Source: Acidobacteriota bacterium
GTDB lineage: Bacteria; Acidobacteriota; Vicinamibacteria; Vicinamibacterales; UBA2999
Length of the DNA: 62,260 nucleotides
Direction: 5' to 3'
NCBI GenBank assembly: GCA_016192845.1
Contig: JACPTI010000009.1
Coordinates: forward strand, 1-62,260
Shown: positions 7,397 through 16,547 of the stretch, piece by piece
How positions within the stretch are numbered: position 1 is the first letter of the stretch
How the letters are laid out: each line of letters starts with the position of its first letter
The notes under the pieces: model-generated
The model's input: the letters and a program-made list of their open reading frames with translations, nothing else
Database searches by the model: none
What the model was told of the DNA's origin: nothing
Translations under genes and position numbers: made by a program

Positions 7397-8726
7397 CTGC
7401 CCCCAGCGCCTCGTCGAGGATCTCGACCGCCGTATCGGCCTGCGCCGTCGTCAGCACGAGCGGCGGCGACAGCCGGATGGCGTTGCGGCCGGCGCCGAGC
7501 ACCAGGAGCCCGCGCCGGAAGCACTCCTGTACCAGCGCGTTGCGCTCGGCGGTGGCGCGCGCCTTCGTCTGGCGGTCGCACACGAGCTCGATCCCGATCA
7601 TCAGGCCGCGCCCGCGCACGTCGCCTACGAGCGGGTGCCTGGCCATCAGCGCCTCGATCCCCGCCTTCAGGTGCGCGCCGACGGACGCGGCGTTCTCCAT
7701 GAGCCCCTCGCGGAGCAGCCGGATCGTCGCCAGCGCCGCCGCGCACGCGACGGGATTGCCGCCGAACGTGCTGGCGTGCGCGCCCGGCGGCCACGACATG
7801 ATCTCGGAGCGCGCCGTGGCGACGCCGAGCGGCAGCCCGGACGCAATACCCTTGCCGATGGTGACGATATCGGGCTCGACGCCGGCGTGCTCGATCGCGA
7901 ACATCCGGCCGGTGCGCCCCATCCCCGACTGCACCTCGTCGACGATGAGCAGGATGCCGTGGCGGCGGGTGAGCTCGCGGAGCTGCTGCAGGAACGCGTC
8001 CGGAGGCACGATGTACCCGCCCTCGCCCTGGATCGGCTCGACGATCACGGCGCCCACTTCTTCCGGTGGCAGCACGTGCACGAACAGCTGCTCCTCGATG
8101 AAGCGGATCGCGTCGGCCGCGCACGCCTCCGGCGACGCGGTCGAGCGGTACGGATCGGGATACGGCGCGTGGAAGACGCCCGGCACCATCGGCGCAAAGC
8201 CCCGGCGCTGCACCACCTTGCTCGCCGTGACCGAGAGCGATCCCATCGACCGGCCGTGAAACGCGCCGAAGAAGGCAATGACGCTCGGCCGCTTCGTGTA
8301 GTACTTCGCCAGCTTGAGCGCGGCCTCGTTCGCCTCGGTGCCGGAGTTGCCGAAGAACGAGCGGTGTGGCCCCGGCATCGGCGCAATCGCCGACAGCTCC
8401 TCGCCGAGCCGCACCTGCGGCTCGTAGTAGAAGTCGGTCCCCGACATGTGCAGGAAGCGCCCGGCCTGCTCCACCACCGCCGCCACGACGTCGGGATGCG
8501 AGTGGCCGGTGGCGGTGACGGCAATGCCCGCCGTGCAGTCGAGGAACACGTTGCCGTCGACGTCCTCGACGGCCGCTCCCTCGCCGCGCGCGATGACGAG
8601 CGGATAGTCGCGCGTGTACGACGGCGACACCACGCGGCCGTCGCGCTCGATGATCGCCTTCGCGGCCGGCCCCGGCAGGGGCGTCCGGATGCACGGTACG
8701 GTCTTCACACCGGCGATGGTGCTCAT
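7386..8726 (-). CDS. Class III PLP-dependent aminotransferase (4-aminobutyrate/acetylornithine type)
   Basis: 446 residues. Typical class III features are seen: FFGNSGTEANEAALKLA, FGAFHGRSMGSLSVTASK, EPIQGEGGYIVPP, DEVQSGMGRTG (PLP-binding Asp) and TIGKGIASGLPLG with the Schiff-base Lys, then the C-terminal VRGRGLMIGIEL. Close to GABA aminotransferases and acetylornithine-type enzymes; the amino donor cannot be told from sequence. The start overlaps the cysS stop by four bases (ATGA), so the two are translationally coupled. The last residues VGG and the stop are encoded by a repeat array. Confidence 0.88.
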   Translation of the reverse strand: MSTIAGVKTVPCIRTPLPGPAAKAIIERDGRVVSPSYTRDYPLVIARGEGAAVEDVDGNVFLDCTAGIAVTATGHSHPDVVAAVVEQAGRFLHMSGTDFYYEPQVRLGEELSAIAPMPGPHRSFFGNSGTEANEAALKLAKYYTKRPSVIAFFGAFHGRSMGSLSVTASKVVQRRGFAPMVPGVFHAPYPDPYRSTASPEACAADAIRFIEEQLFVHVLPPEEVGAVIVEPIQGEGGYIVPPDAFLQQLRELTRRHGILLIVDEVQSGMGRTGRMFAIEHAGVEPDIVTIGKGIASGLPLGVATARSEIMSWPPGAHASTFGGNPVACAAALATIRLLREGLMENAASVGAHLKAGIEALMARHPLVGDVRGRGLMIGIELVCDRQTKARATAERNALVQECFRRGLLVLGAGRNAIRLSPPLVLTTAQADTAVEILDEALGAVGG

Positions 8727-10138
8727 TTCTTCTTCCAGCGCGTGCCGCCCGGGTTGTCCTCGAGCAGGACCCCCTGCTCCGCCAGCCCCTGCCGGATCCG
8801 GTCGGCGGCGGCGAAGTCGCGCCGCTGCCGCGCCGCCTGCCGCTCCTGGATCAACCGCTCGATCTCCTCCACCGGGATCGGCGGACGCGCATCCTCGGTC
8901 TGCCGGAGGCTGACCACTCCCAGCACGCGGTCGAACTCCTCGATCGCCTGGCGCACCACCCCGGCATCGGCCGCCGAGATGGTCCTGGCGTCGATCGCGG
9001 CATTCACATCCCGGACCAGATCGAAGACCGCCGCCAGCGCGGCCGCCGTATTGAGGTCGTCCTCGAGCGCCGACCGGAACGCCTGCCGGGCGCCTTCGAC
9101 GGCCTGCAGGACCGGCGGGTGGGAATCACCCGGCGACACGTCATCCAGCCGCGCCAGAAAATCGACAATCCGGCGAAGCGCCTCCTCGGCCTGGTCCATC
9201 CCCGTCCACGTGAAGTTGAGCGGCTTGCGGTAGTGGGCCGAGAGCAGCAGGTAGCGCAGCGCCGACGGCCGGTGCCCGCGCGCCGTGATGTCGGCAATCG
9301 TGTAAATGTTGCCGAGCGACTTCGACATCTTCTCGTGCTCGACGAACAGGTGCTCGACGTGCACCCAGACGCGCGCGAACGGCCGCCTGGTTGCGCCTTC
9401 GCTCTGCGCGATTTCGTTCTCGTGGTGCGGAAAGATCAAATCGACGCCGCCGGCGTGGATGTCGATCGGCGGCTCGCCCAGCAGGCGCAGCGCCATGGCC
9501 GAGCACTCGATGTGCCATCCCGGACGGCCGGGGCCCGTGCCGAAGTCCCACGACGGCTCGCCCGGACGCTCCCGCTTCCAGAGCACGAAATCGCGCGGGT
9601 CGTCCTTCGAGTACTCGTCCAGGTCGACGCGCGCGCCGTCCTGCATCCCCTCGCGGTCGAGCCGCGCCAGCTTTCCGTACTCGGGCAGCGTCGAGATCCG
9701 GAAGTAGATCGACCCGTCGCGGCGGTAGGTGTGGCCGTTGCGCTCGAGCGCCAGGATCATCTCGCTCATCGCGCGCAGGTTCGCCTCGTCTGTGGCCCGC
9801 GGCGCCTCCTCGGGCGTCTCCAGGCCGAGGACCGCCGCATCCTCGCGGAACGCCTGAATCCAGCGGTCCGTGTACTCGCGCAGCGGCACGCCGGCCTGCT
9901 GGGCGCCGCCGATCGTCTTGTCGTCGACGTCGGTGTAGTTGACCGCCTGCCGCACCTCGTAGCGGCACACGTGCTTCAGCGTCCGGCGCAGGACGTCGAG
10001 GCAGACGAACGTGCGGAAGTTGCCGATGTGGGCGCGCGCGTAGACGGTCGGCCCACACGCGTACATGCGGACGGTGTTCCCCTGCGCGGGCGCAAACGGC
10101 TCTTCCCGGCGCGTGAGCGTGCTGTAGAGACGCAGCAT
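8723..10138 (-). CDS. cysS: Cysteinyl-tRNA synthetase
   Basis: 471 residues, standard length. Class I signatures: YACGPTVYARAHIGNFRTF (HIGH-type HIGN near residue 37) and EHEKMSKSLGN (KMSKS near 270); zinc ligands include the Cys in ACGPTVY, the C in IECSAMA and the HHENEIAQSE segment. Charges tRNA-Cys; a tRNA-Cys gene lies 2.9 kb downstream on the same strand. Stop overlaps the aminotransferase start; ribF ends two bases upstream of its ATG. Confidence 0.95.
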   Translation of the reverse strand: MLRLYSTLTRREEPFAPAQGNTVRMYACGPTVYARAHIGNFRTFVCLDVLRRTLKHVCRYEVRQAVNYTDVDDKTIGGAQQAGVPLREYTDRWIQAFREDAAVLGLETPEEAPRATDEANLRAMSEMILALERNGHTYRRDGSIYFRISTLPEYGKLARLDREGMQDGARVDLDEYSKDDPRDFVLWKRERPGEPSWDFGTGPGRPGWHIECSAMALRLLGEPPIDIHAGGVDLIFPHHENEIAQSEGATRRPFARVWVHVEHLFVEHEKMSKSLGNIYTIADITARGHRPSALRYLLLSAHYRKPLNFTWTGMDQAEEALRRIVDFLARLDDVSPGDSHPPVLQAVEGARQAFRSALEDDLNTAAALAAVFDLVRDVNAAIDARTISAADAGVVRQAIEEFDRVLGVVSLRQTEDARPPIPVEEIERLIQERQAARQRRDFAAADRIRQGLAEQGVLLEDNPGGTRWKKK

Positions 10139-10140
10139 GA

Positions 10141-11082
10141 TCAGACGGACAGGCGGCTGAACAGCCGCTCGGCGCGGCGGCAGTCGGCCTCGATCTGCGC
10201 GCGCAGGCCGTCGACCTCCGCGAACCGGCGCTCGTCGCGGAGCCGCTGCACGAAGCCGAGCTGCACGCGCCGGCCGTAGAGCTCCACCCCGTTGTAGTGC
10301 AGCACGTGCGTCTCGATGCTCGTCGCCGTGCCGTCGCCGAATGTCGGGTTCACGCCGATGTTGGTGATGGCCGCATGCACGACCCCGTCCACCTCCAGGG
10401 TCGTCGCATAGACGCCGTGCGGCGGAATCAGCTCGTTGGCGGTCTGCAGGTTCGCCGTCGGGAAGCCGAGCTCGCGCCCGCGCCGCCGCCCCTCGACAAT
10501 CGTCCCGACCAGCACGTACGGATGCCCCAGCAGCGCCCCTGCCTCATCGACCCGCCCCTCGGCGACCAGCCGGCGGATGCGCGTGCTGCTGACGACGAAC
10601 TCCTTGTAGCGCACCGGGTCGATCTTCTCGGCGCAGAAGCCGTAGCGCTGGCCGAGCGTCCGCAGCAGCGTGAAGTTGCCGCTGCGCCCGTGGCCGAACA
10701 GGAAATTGGCGCCGACCCAGACCTCCGCCACGCGCAGCCACTCCACCAGCACGGTGCGCACGAACGTCTCCGGCTCCCACCGCGAGAGCTCCGGCGTGAA
10801 ACGGACCACCGCGACGCTGTGGATGCCCGCGCGGTCGATTGCCTCGAGGCGCTGCTCGACCGTCATCAGGAGCGGCGGCGCCTTCTCGGGCCGGACGACC
10901 CGCGGCGGATGCGGGTCGAAGGTCATCGCCATCGCGACGCCGCCGTGCTCGGCGGCGCCGCGCTTGACGCGCTCGATGATCTTGAGGTGCCCGCGATGCA
11001 GGCCGTCGAAGTTGCCGAGCGCGAGCACCGGATGGAGGATCCACGGCGGCCGCGGATCATCGGGAAAGTGCAGGACCTGCAT
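10141..11082 (-). CDS. ribF: Bifunctional riboflavin kinase/FAD synthetase
   Basis: 313 residues, normal length. N-terminal FAD synthetase domain with ALGNFDGLHRGHLKII (the GxFDGxHxGH nucleotidyl-transfer motif) and FVVSSTRIRRLVAEG (SSTxIR); C-terminal flavokinase domain with VGTIVEGRRRGRELGFPTANL and TNIGVNPTFGD. Converts riboflavin to FMN and FAD. Tight spacing with the MBL hydrolase upstream and cysS downstream points to one operon. Confidence 0.95.
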   Translation of the reverse strand: MQVLHFPDDPRPPWILHPVLALGNFDGLHRGHLKIIERVKRGAAEHGGVAMAMTFDPHPPRVVRPEKAPPLLMTVEQRLEAIDRAGIHSVAVVRFTPELSRWEPETFVRTVLVEWLRVAEVWVGANFLFGHGRSGNFTLLRTLGQRYGFCAEKIDPVRYKEFVVSSTRIRRLVAEGRVDEAGALLGHPYVLVGTIVEGRRRGRELGFPTANLQTANELIPPHGVYATTLEVDGVVHAAITNIGVNPTFGDGTATSIETHVLHYNGVELYGRRVQLGFVQRLRDERRFAEVDGLRAQIEADCRRAERLFSRLSV

Positions 11083-11087
11083 CCACG

Positions 11088-11876
11088 TTACGTCGCGTCG
11101 ACGCCGACATCGAGCACGAGGCCATCATATGCCAGTTCGACGCCGGCCGGCAGGCGCGCGCTCGTGGCCGCGTGCCCGAGCTGATGCGCCATGTGCGTGA
11201 GGTACGCGCGGCGCGGCGCGATGGCCGCGATCGCCTCGAGCGCCTCGGCCACGGTGAAGTGCGTCGAGTGCGGCGTGTCGCGCAGCGCGTCGATCACCAG
11301 CGTGTCGACGCCGGCGACGAGCGGCCACGACGCGTCCGGGATCGCGCTGCAGTCGGTGAGGTACGCAAAGTCGCCGAACCGGAACCCGAGGATCGGCGTG
11401 TCGCCGTGCAGGAGCGGCACCGGCACGACGCGCACGCCCGCGGCCGTGAACGGGCCGTCGATCTCGTGCGGCTCGAGCCGCGGCACGCCGCCCCCCTTGC
11501 GCGGCAGGCCGTCGAATGCGTAGTAGAAGACGCGGCGGATGTGCTCCCAGACGTCGGCGGCCGCATAGCACGGCATCGGCGCCTTCTGCGCGAAGTTGAA
11601 CCCCCGCACGTCGTCCAGGCCGAGGACGTGGTCGGCGTGGCCGTGCGTGAAGAGGATCGCGTCGATGCGCCGGATGCCGTAGGCGAGCGCCTGCTGGCGC
11701 AGGTCCGGCGTCGTGTCGACCAGAATCGCGGCGCGGCCGGACACCTCGAGGTAGATCGACGGACGCAGCCGCTTGTCGCGCGGATCGGTGGAGCGGCAGA
11801 CGTCGCACGTGCAGCCGACCATCGGGACGCCGGCGGAGGTCCCGGTGCCGAGGAACGTGACGCGCGCGGAAGTCAC
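11088..11876 (-). CDS. MBL-fold metallo-hydrolase (PhnP/RNase Z-like)
   Basis: 262 residues from GTG 11876, chosen because the family starts a few residues before FLGTGTSAGVP; a TTG at 11900 would read through a REP-like palindrome. GCTCDVC near the N-terminus is a Cys cluster typical of the PhnP-like branch; ILFTHGHADHVLGLDD is the metal-binding HxHxDH motif; further metal ligands are HGDTP, TDCS and the late THMAHQLGHA. Members hydrolyse phosphodiesters such as cyclic phosphoribosyl compounds; the substrate here is unknown. Lies between the DUF1844 gene and ribF in one operon. Confidence 0.85.
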   Translation of the reverse strand: MTSARVTFLGTGTSAGVPMVGCTCDVCRSTDPRDKRLRPSIYLEVSGRAAILVDTTPDLRQQALAYGIRRIDAILFTHGHADHVLGLDDVRGFNFAQKAPMPCYAAADVWEHIRRVFYYAFDGLPRKGGGVPRLEPHEIDGPFTAAGVRVVPVPLLHGDTPILGFRFGDFAYLTDCSAIPDASWPLVAGVDTLVIDALRDTPHSTHFTVAEALEAIAAIAPRRAYLTHMAHQLGHAATSARLPAGVELAYDGLVLDVGVDAT

Positions 11877-11895
11877 CCTTCGACCAGGCTCAGGG
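11876..11895. repeat. REP-like motif at the DUF1844/MBL junction
   Basis: CCCTTCGACCAGGCTCAGGG, an interrupted palindrome-like unit. A relative (CCCTTCAACACGGCTCAGGG, 12678-12697) lies inside mazG in frame. The unit starts right after the DUF1844 stop and ends at the MBL start codon. Confidence 0.6.
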
Positions 11896-11896
11896 T

Positions 11897-12217
11897 TCAA
11901 GGGATGATGATGCGCGATGTGGGTTCGGCCTCTCCCGGCTGCTTCGTCGCCTCGACGTAGCGCATGCGGAGCTCGAAGAGCACCTGATCGAGGAGCTGCC
12001 GCTCTTCCGCCGTCAGGTTGCCGCGCGTCTTCTCCTCGAGGAGCGCCAGGATCTCGATCATCTGCTGGGCGGCCGGCAGGTCGGCGTCCTTCGCGCCGCT
12101 CGACGGATCGGGCAGGTCGCCGAAGTGCACCGCCGCCGTGTGCGCCAGCGACAGCACGAACGCGGCAAAGCTGATCCCGGACGACCCGGCGTGACCGGAG
12201 TGCGCTTCGTCAGTCAT
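11897..12217 (-). CDS. DUF1844 family protein
   Basis: 106 residues from ATG 12217. Contains ISFAAFVLSLAHTAAVHFGDLPDP (in parts: FAAFVLSLAHTAAVHFG) and MIEILALLEEKTRGNLTAEE...LLDQVLFELRMRY, the two conserved blocks of DUF1844, a small helical family of unknown function common in Acidobacteriota and Deltaproteobacteria. First gene of the leftward ribF-cysS operon; a perfect 28-bp palindrome lies 9 bp upstream, between it and divergent mazG. Confidence 0.85.
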   Translation of the reverse strand: MTDEAHSGHAGSSGISFAAFVLSLAHTAAVHFGDLPDPSSGAKDADLPAAQQMIEILALLEEKTRGNLTAEERQLLDQVLFELRMRYVEATKQPGEAEPTSRIIIP

Positions 12218-12225
12218 ATCAGCAC

Positions 12226-12253
12226 GTAGGGGCGACGCATGCGTCGCCCCTAC
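12226..12253. repeat. Perfect 28-bp palindrome between divergent genes
   Basis: GTAGGGGCGACGCA (12226-12239) followed immediately by its exact complement. It lies in the 66-bp gap between the divergent DUF1844 and mazG starts, where a terminator makes little sense; a REP/MITE insertion or a shared operator is more likely. Confidence 0.8.
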
Positions 12254-12283
12254 GCGGATGGTACCATACGCGCCGGAGCGATC

Positions 12284-13129
12284 ATGGCTGAGACCGCCGG
12301 CACCCGGTTCGACCGTCTTGTCGCGATCATGCGCGCGCTGCGGGCGCCCGACGGCTGCCCGTGGGACCGCGAGCAGACGCTCGCCTCGCTCCGCCCGTTC
12401 GTGCTCGAGGAGACGTACGAAGTGCTCGAGGCGATCGAGAGCGGCTCTTCCGCGGCGCTGCGGGAGGAGCTTGGCGACTACCTCTACGAGGCGGTGTTTC
12501 TGGCGCAGATCGGTGAAGAGGCGGGTCATTTCTCGATCGGCGACGCCATCGACGCCATCTGCGACAAGCTCGTCCGGCGCCATCCGCACGTTTTCGCGCG
12601 GCAGGAAGGGGACGCCGGGATCACCTCCGATCAGGTCATCGAGCGATGGGAGACGATGAAGGCGCGCGAGCGCGCCGCCCTTCAACACGGCTCAGGGCAA
12701 GAAGCGGAGCGCGATCGGGTCCGGCCGAAGACGACCTTGAGCGGTATCCCGAAGACGCTCCCGTCGCTCCTGCGGGCGTACGAAATCAGCGCCAGGGCGG
12801 CGGCGGTCGGCTTCGACTGGGCGCGTGCCGAGGACGTGCTCGACAAGATCGAGGAAGAGGTGGCGGAGGTGCGGCACGAGATCGAGACCGGCGCGACCGG
12901 CGATCTCTCGCGCGCGGAGGAGGAGATGGGCGATCTCCTCTTTGCCATCGCCAATCTCTCGCGGAAGCTCGGCATCGAGCCGGAAGCGGCGCTCCGCCGC
13001 GCCAACGACAAGTTCACGCGCCGGTTCGACGCGCTCGAGCGCGCCTTCACCGCGCGCGGCCGCGCGCTCGCGGACGCGTCGCTCCAGGAGATGGAGGACG
13101 AGTGGCAGCGCCTCAAGGAGCTCCCGTGA
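12284..13129 (+). CDS. mazG: Nucleoside triphosphate pyrophosphohydrolase MazG
   Basis: 281 residues from ATG 12284. Two MazG domains: CPWDREQTLASLRPFVLEETYE with EELGDYLYEAVF (EExxE...ExxD metal site) and a second with DWARAEDVLDKIEEEVAEV and EEEMGDLLFAIANLSR. Hydrolyses non-canonical or excess NTPs to NMPs. Between the two domains the sequence QHGSGQEAERDRVRPKT is encoded partly by a REP-like unit (12678-12697), in frame. The stop TGA is the first three bases of a repeat arm that borders the GxxExxY element. Confidence 0.92.
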   Translation: MAETAGTRFDRLVAIMRALRAPDGCPWDREQTLASLRPFVLEETYEVLEAIESGSSAALREELGDYLYEAVFLAQIGEEAGHFSIGDAIDAICDKLVRRHPHVFARQEGDAGITSDQVIERWETMKARERAALQHGSGQEAERDRVRPKTTLSGIPKTLPSLLRAYEISARAAAVGFDWARAEDVLDKIEEEVAEVRHEIETGATGDLSRAEEEMGDLLFAIANLSRKLGIEPEAALRRANDKFTRRFDALERAFTARGRALADASLQEMEDEWQRLKELP

Positions 13130-13637
13130 ACCACGAAGGCACGAAGATCACGAAGGTCACGAAATTCTCTTCTCACGTTCCCTCACAACACCACTCTCCT
13201 CAAGCCCCGCTGGAGGACCGGCACTCGGAAATTGATCAGGAGTCCGCCGCGCAGACCGGTCGTGCGCAGGTACGAAATCAACTGAGCGCGATGTACGTCA
13301 TCGAGGCGGATCACGGATTTCAACTCGACGACGATTTCGCCTTCCACGATGAGATCGACCCGCTGGCCCGTAATCTCGACTTCGCGGTATCGAACTCGTA
13401 CGGGCCGCTCTGATTCGTACGACAAGCCGGAGGCCCCAAGCTCAACGTGCATGGCCTTTCGGTAGATCGATTCCAGAAACCCAGGCCCAAGTGTCCGATG
13501 AACTCTAATAGCGCAGCCGATCGTCTCCGACATGATCTGCTCGGCACGCGCAGTCAGCGGTGACGGCAAGCGCATGCGATGTTGCGGTACAAGAATTGAC
13601 TCGTGTCCTTCGTGATCGTCGTGATCTTCGTGGTTCA
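13127..13637. mobile_element. Putative 511-bp unit: GxxExxY gene between inverted ACGAAG arrays
   Basis: The left arm (13127-13167) starts TGAACCACGAAG and continues with 8-10-base ACGAAG-containing units to AAATTC. The right arm (13593-13637) reads on the minus strand TGAACCACGAAG, further ACGA units and CAATTC. Both outer ends are the same, and both TGA ends serve as, or overlap, stop codons: mazG on the left, comEC on the right. Between them is one gene. Gene-less hairpins with the same arms lie at 24898-24993 and 28269-28357. Mobility is inferred. Confidence 0.5.
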
Positions 13638-13638
13638 T
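13183..13638 (-). CDS. GxxExxY family protein (PD-(D/E)XK nuclease-like)
   Basis: 151 residues. The family signature is GPGFLESIY (G53, E56, Y59); the following RVDLIVEGEIVVELKSV (D95, E105, K107) is a PD-(D/E)XK-type catalytic pattern. The first 13 residues, NHEDHDDHEGHE, are encoded by the repeat arm, so the true functional start may be a later Met (residue 22 or 36). It overlaps the comEC stop by four bases. The family has no assigned function that I know; a nuclease role is inferred. The surrounding inverted arms suggest it may travel with, or act on, these repeats. Confidence 0.85.
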   Translation of the reverse strand: MNHEDHDDHEGHESILVPQHRMRLPSPLTARAEQIMSETIGCAIRVHRTLGPGFLESIYRKAMHVELGASGLSYESERPVRVRYREVEITGQRVDLIVEGEIVVELKSVIRLDDVHRAQLISYLRTTGLRGGLLINFRVPVLQRGLRRVVL

Positions 13639-16094
13639 TTCCGTTCTCCTATGTAGGTATCGACCTGCACTCGTTGCCCGTCGGTCTCGATCGTGATCTG
13701 TCCGTCCAGATCGGTCCTGTAGATCGCCGCGCCGATGGCGTCGAGGCGCTGGAGCACCTCGGGCGCGGGATGCCCGAACGTGTTCCCCCGGCCGGCGCTG
13801 ACGATCGCGATCTGCGGGCGCCAGTGCTCCAGCAGCTCCCGCGAGGTGGACGTTCGGCTCCCGTGATGTGCGACCTTCAGAATCCGCACGCGCGCCGGCG
13901 TCAGCCGCGCAAGGAGCGTCCGCTCCACTGCGGCGCCGACGTCGCCCGGCAGCAGCACCGCGACGTCGCCGTAGCGCACTTCCAGCACAACCGAGTCGTC
14001 ATTGCGCACGCGTCGCCGCTCCCAGTCTGGCGCCGGCGGATGCAGGACACGGAGGCGCGCGCCGCCGACCGCCATCTCCTCGCCCGCCTGCCGCCGCTCG
14101 GGCCGTGCGCCGATCTGCCGCGCCCGTTCGAGAACGGCTGACACACCGGCGTGCGCCGGCACGGCAGTCCCCTCCCAGACGCGCGCGGGCGCGAAGTCGG
14201 AGACGACCGCGGCGGCGCCGCCGATGTGGTCGGGATCGCCATGCGTGACGAGCAGCTCGTCGAGCCGCCGCACTCCACGCGCCCAGAGTGCCGGCGCCAG
14301 CACGCGGCTGCCGACATCGAAGTTGCCGCCGAACGGGAGGCCGCCCGCGTCGACGAGCAGCGTCGAGCGATCGGGGAACTGCACCAGCGTCGCGTCGCCC
14401 TGCCCCACATCGAACGCCGTGACGCGAAGGGTCGACGCCGCGTGGTCCGCGCGCAACCAGCCGGCGGGCTCCCCGCTGACGATCGCGACGGCCGCCGCCA
14501 CGACGGCCGTCACCCCCGCCAGCCGAGACGCGCCGCGGCCGGCGAGCGCCACGCCGAGGCCCACGTAGTACGCCGCAATCAGAGCGGCTGGCGGCGGCGG
14601 CACGCGCACGACGAGCCACGGCGCGACCTCGACGAGCCGCGCGCTGCCGACGAGCGCCGACGCAGCGGCGTGCGCCATCCACTCCGCCGGCGCGGCGACG
14701 AGGTCGACGCGGTCGAGAGCGGCGACCAGGACGCCGCCGATCTGTACCAGGCCCATCAGCGGCACCGCCACCAGATTCAGCGCGAGCCCGGCGCCGGTGA
14801 TGCGCGAGAACGTCGAGGCGTTTACCGGCATCAGCGCCAGCTCGACAGCCAGGGAGGCGGAGATCGAGGCGAGCACCCACGCGGCGACGCGGTGACGTAC
14901 GGCCGTCGTCGACGCCCGGCGTGCCACCTCGAGAAGCGCCGCCGTCGCGCCGAAGGTGAGGAGAAAGCCGGCATCGCGGACCTCGAGCGGCCGCGCGCAG
15001 ACGACCAGTGCCGCCGCCATGCCCATCGCGTGCCACGGCGGACTGCGGTGGTCGAGCAGCCGGGCTGCGAGATACAGCACGGCCATGAGCGTCGCCCGCC
15101 ACACCGATGCGCTCGGCGTCACGATCTGCGCGTACGCCACGAGCAGCAGCAGCGTGAGGCACGCCGCCGGCCGTCCGGTGATGCCGCAGAGCAGAAGCGC
15201 GCCGACGGTCAGCGCCGCGAGGATCGCAATGTTGCCGCCGGAAATGGCAATGACGTGATAGGTCCCTGCCGCCTGGAGCCGCAGCCGGATCGGATCGGGA
15301 AGGGCGGTCCGGTCGCCAATGAGCACCGCCGTGACAATCGCCGCGGACACGGCATCGCGGGGTGCCACCCGGCGCTCGATGCTGCGCCGCGCATGGCGCC
15401 GGATCTGCGCCGCCGCCTCCTCGAAGACGCTGCCGCGCGCCACCACGTCGACGAGCAGGCCGCTCTTGACCGACCCGAAGAGCGTGGTGCCGTCGAGCGC
15501 GAGCTGCCGTTCGAAGTCGGGCACGCCGTCGTTCAGGTAGCGCGCCGGCCGGCGGAACGTGGCGAACAGGTCGAGCGTGCGGCCGGCGCGCCACTCGCCC
15601 ACACGCGCTGCTGCCGCCGTGCCGCCGACCGCCAGCGTCACCCCTCCGCCCGCGGGGCGCCACTCGCCGTCGAGACGGATCGCCGTGACGCGCGCGCGCA
15701 GCCCGATGAAGCCGTCTTCGTGCGACGCATCTTCGACGAGCACCGCGCGCACACGAATCGGATCGTGGCGGGCGCCCGGTCCGATCGTCCGCAGATCGAA
15801 TCCACCAAGCTCCCGATCGAGCACCGTACGCAGCGGTGTATCGAGCGCCGCGTCGCGCACGTTGACAGTGAGCGCCGTCGATGCGCAGAAGAACCCCGCC
15901 GCGAGGACAAGGGTCGAGAGACGGGGTCGATGGAAGTGCCAGCAGACCCAGCCGGCAAGTGTCAGCGCCGCGAGCACCCAGCCCGCAACCGCGACGCGAT
16001 CCGTGACGAGCGCGCACGCCGCGCCCGCGACGAGGGCGAGTGCAGGCAGGAGGCCGACCGACACCATGGCGGGGCTGCCTGCAAACACCGCCAC
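13635..16094 (-). CDS. comEC: DNA internalization competence protein ComEC/Rec2
   Basis: 819 residues, normal length. Multiple membrane helices at the N-terminus, a DUF4131 region, the competence core (VIAISGGNIAILAALTVG; YAQIVTPSASVWRATLMA), then a C-terminal metallo-beta-lactamase-like domain with AFDVGQGDATLVQFP and LVTHGDPDHIGGA. Forms the inner-membrane channel for uptake of single-stranded DNA. The only competence gene here besides pilT at 50.8 kb. Starts at ATG 16094 (16067 is an alternative). Its stop lies in the TGA of the GxxExxY element end. Confidence 0.93.
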   Translation of the reverse strand: MAVFAGSPAMVSVGLLPALALVAGAACALVTDRVAVAGWVLAALTLAGWVCWHFHRPRLSTLVLAAGFFCASTALTVNVRDAALDTPLRTVLDRELGGFDLRTIGPGARHDPIRVRAVLVEDASHEDGFIGLRARVTAIRLDGEWRPAGGGVTLAVGGTAAAARVGEWRAGRTLDLFATFRRPARYLNDGVPDFERQLALDGTTLFGSVKSGLLVDVVARGSVFEEAAAQIRRHARRSIERRVAPRDAVSAAIVTAVLIGDRTALPDPIRLRLQAAGTYHVIAISGGNIAILAALTVGALLLCGITGRPAACLTLLLLVAYAQIVTPSASVWRATLMAVLYLAARLLDHRSPPWHAMGMAAALVVCARPLEVRDAGFLLTFGATAALLEVARRASTTAVRHRVAAWVLASISASLAVELALMPVNASTFSRITGAGLALNLVAVPLMGLVQIGGVLVAALDRVDLVAAPAEWMAHAAASALVGSARLVEVAPWLVVRVPPPPAALIAAYYVGLGVALAGRGASRLAGVTAVVAAAVAIVSGEPAGWLRADHAASTLRVTAFDVGQGDATLVQFPDRSTLLVDAGGLPFGGNFDVGSRVLAPALWARGVRRLDELLVTHGDPDHIGGAAAVVSDFAPARVWEGTAVPAHAGVSAVLERARQIGARPERRQAGEEMAVGGARLRVLHPPAPDWERRRVRNDDSVVLEVRYGDVAVLLPGDVGAAVERTLLARLTPARVRILKVAHHGSRTSTSRELLEHWRPQIAIVSAGRGNTFGHPAPEVLQRLDAIGAAIYRTDLDGQITIETDGQRVQVDTYIGERK

Positions 16095-16336
16095 CGGCGC
16101 CGATCGCCCCGCATCAACGAGTTACGGCGATCGCAGGCAGAATTTGCCACCTTGCGCGCGGCCGGACGCGGCAATTTCGTCGCGGTCGTCGTGTCCGCTG
16201 GCGGTCTAGAGAGGCATACGGTGTATCACTACGTCCGTTCGACGGCATCGGGAACGACGCCGCATCTCGTTTGTTTTCTTGCATTTCCGGGATCGCGCTG
16301 CGATACTGGCTGCGCCTCGGACTGGTCGCGGACCGA

Positions 16337-16547
16337 ATGACTGAGCCGACCCCGCCGGAGACCCCGCGCGAACGTCTCGTGCACGAGTTCAAGAATCACC
16401 TGTCGATCATCGTCGGGTTCTGTGAGGTGCTGCTGCGCGAGCTCCCCGAAAACGACGTGAAGCGCGCCGACGTCGCCGAGATCCAGCGGGCGGCGCTCGC
16501 GGCGCTCGCGCTGCTTCCGCAGCTGCCCGGCCGCGTTGCCGCCGCGG

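Noticed and set aside
11897..12688. Longer N-terminus for the DUF1844 protein (263 codons)
   Set aside because: The extra part is antisense to mazG and passes through a palindrome; ATG 12217 matches the family start.
16095..16336. Sigma-54 promoter for the NtrC genes
   Set aside because: No TGGCAC-N5-TTGCA-like pair found here or before 21624.
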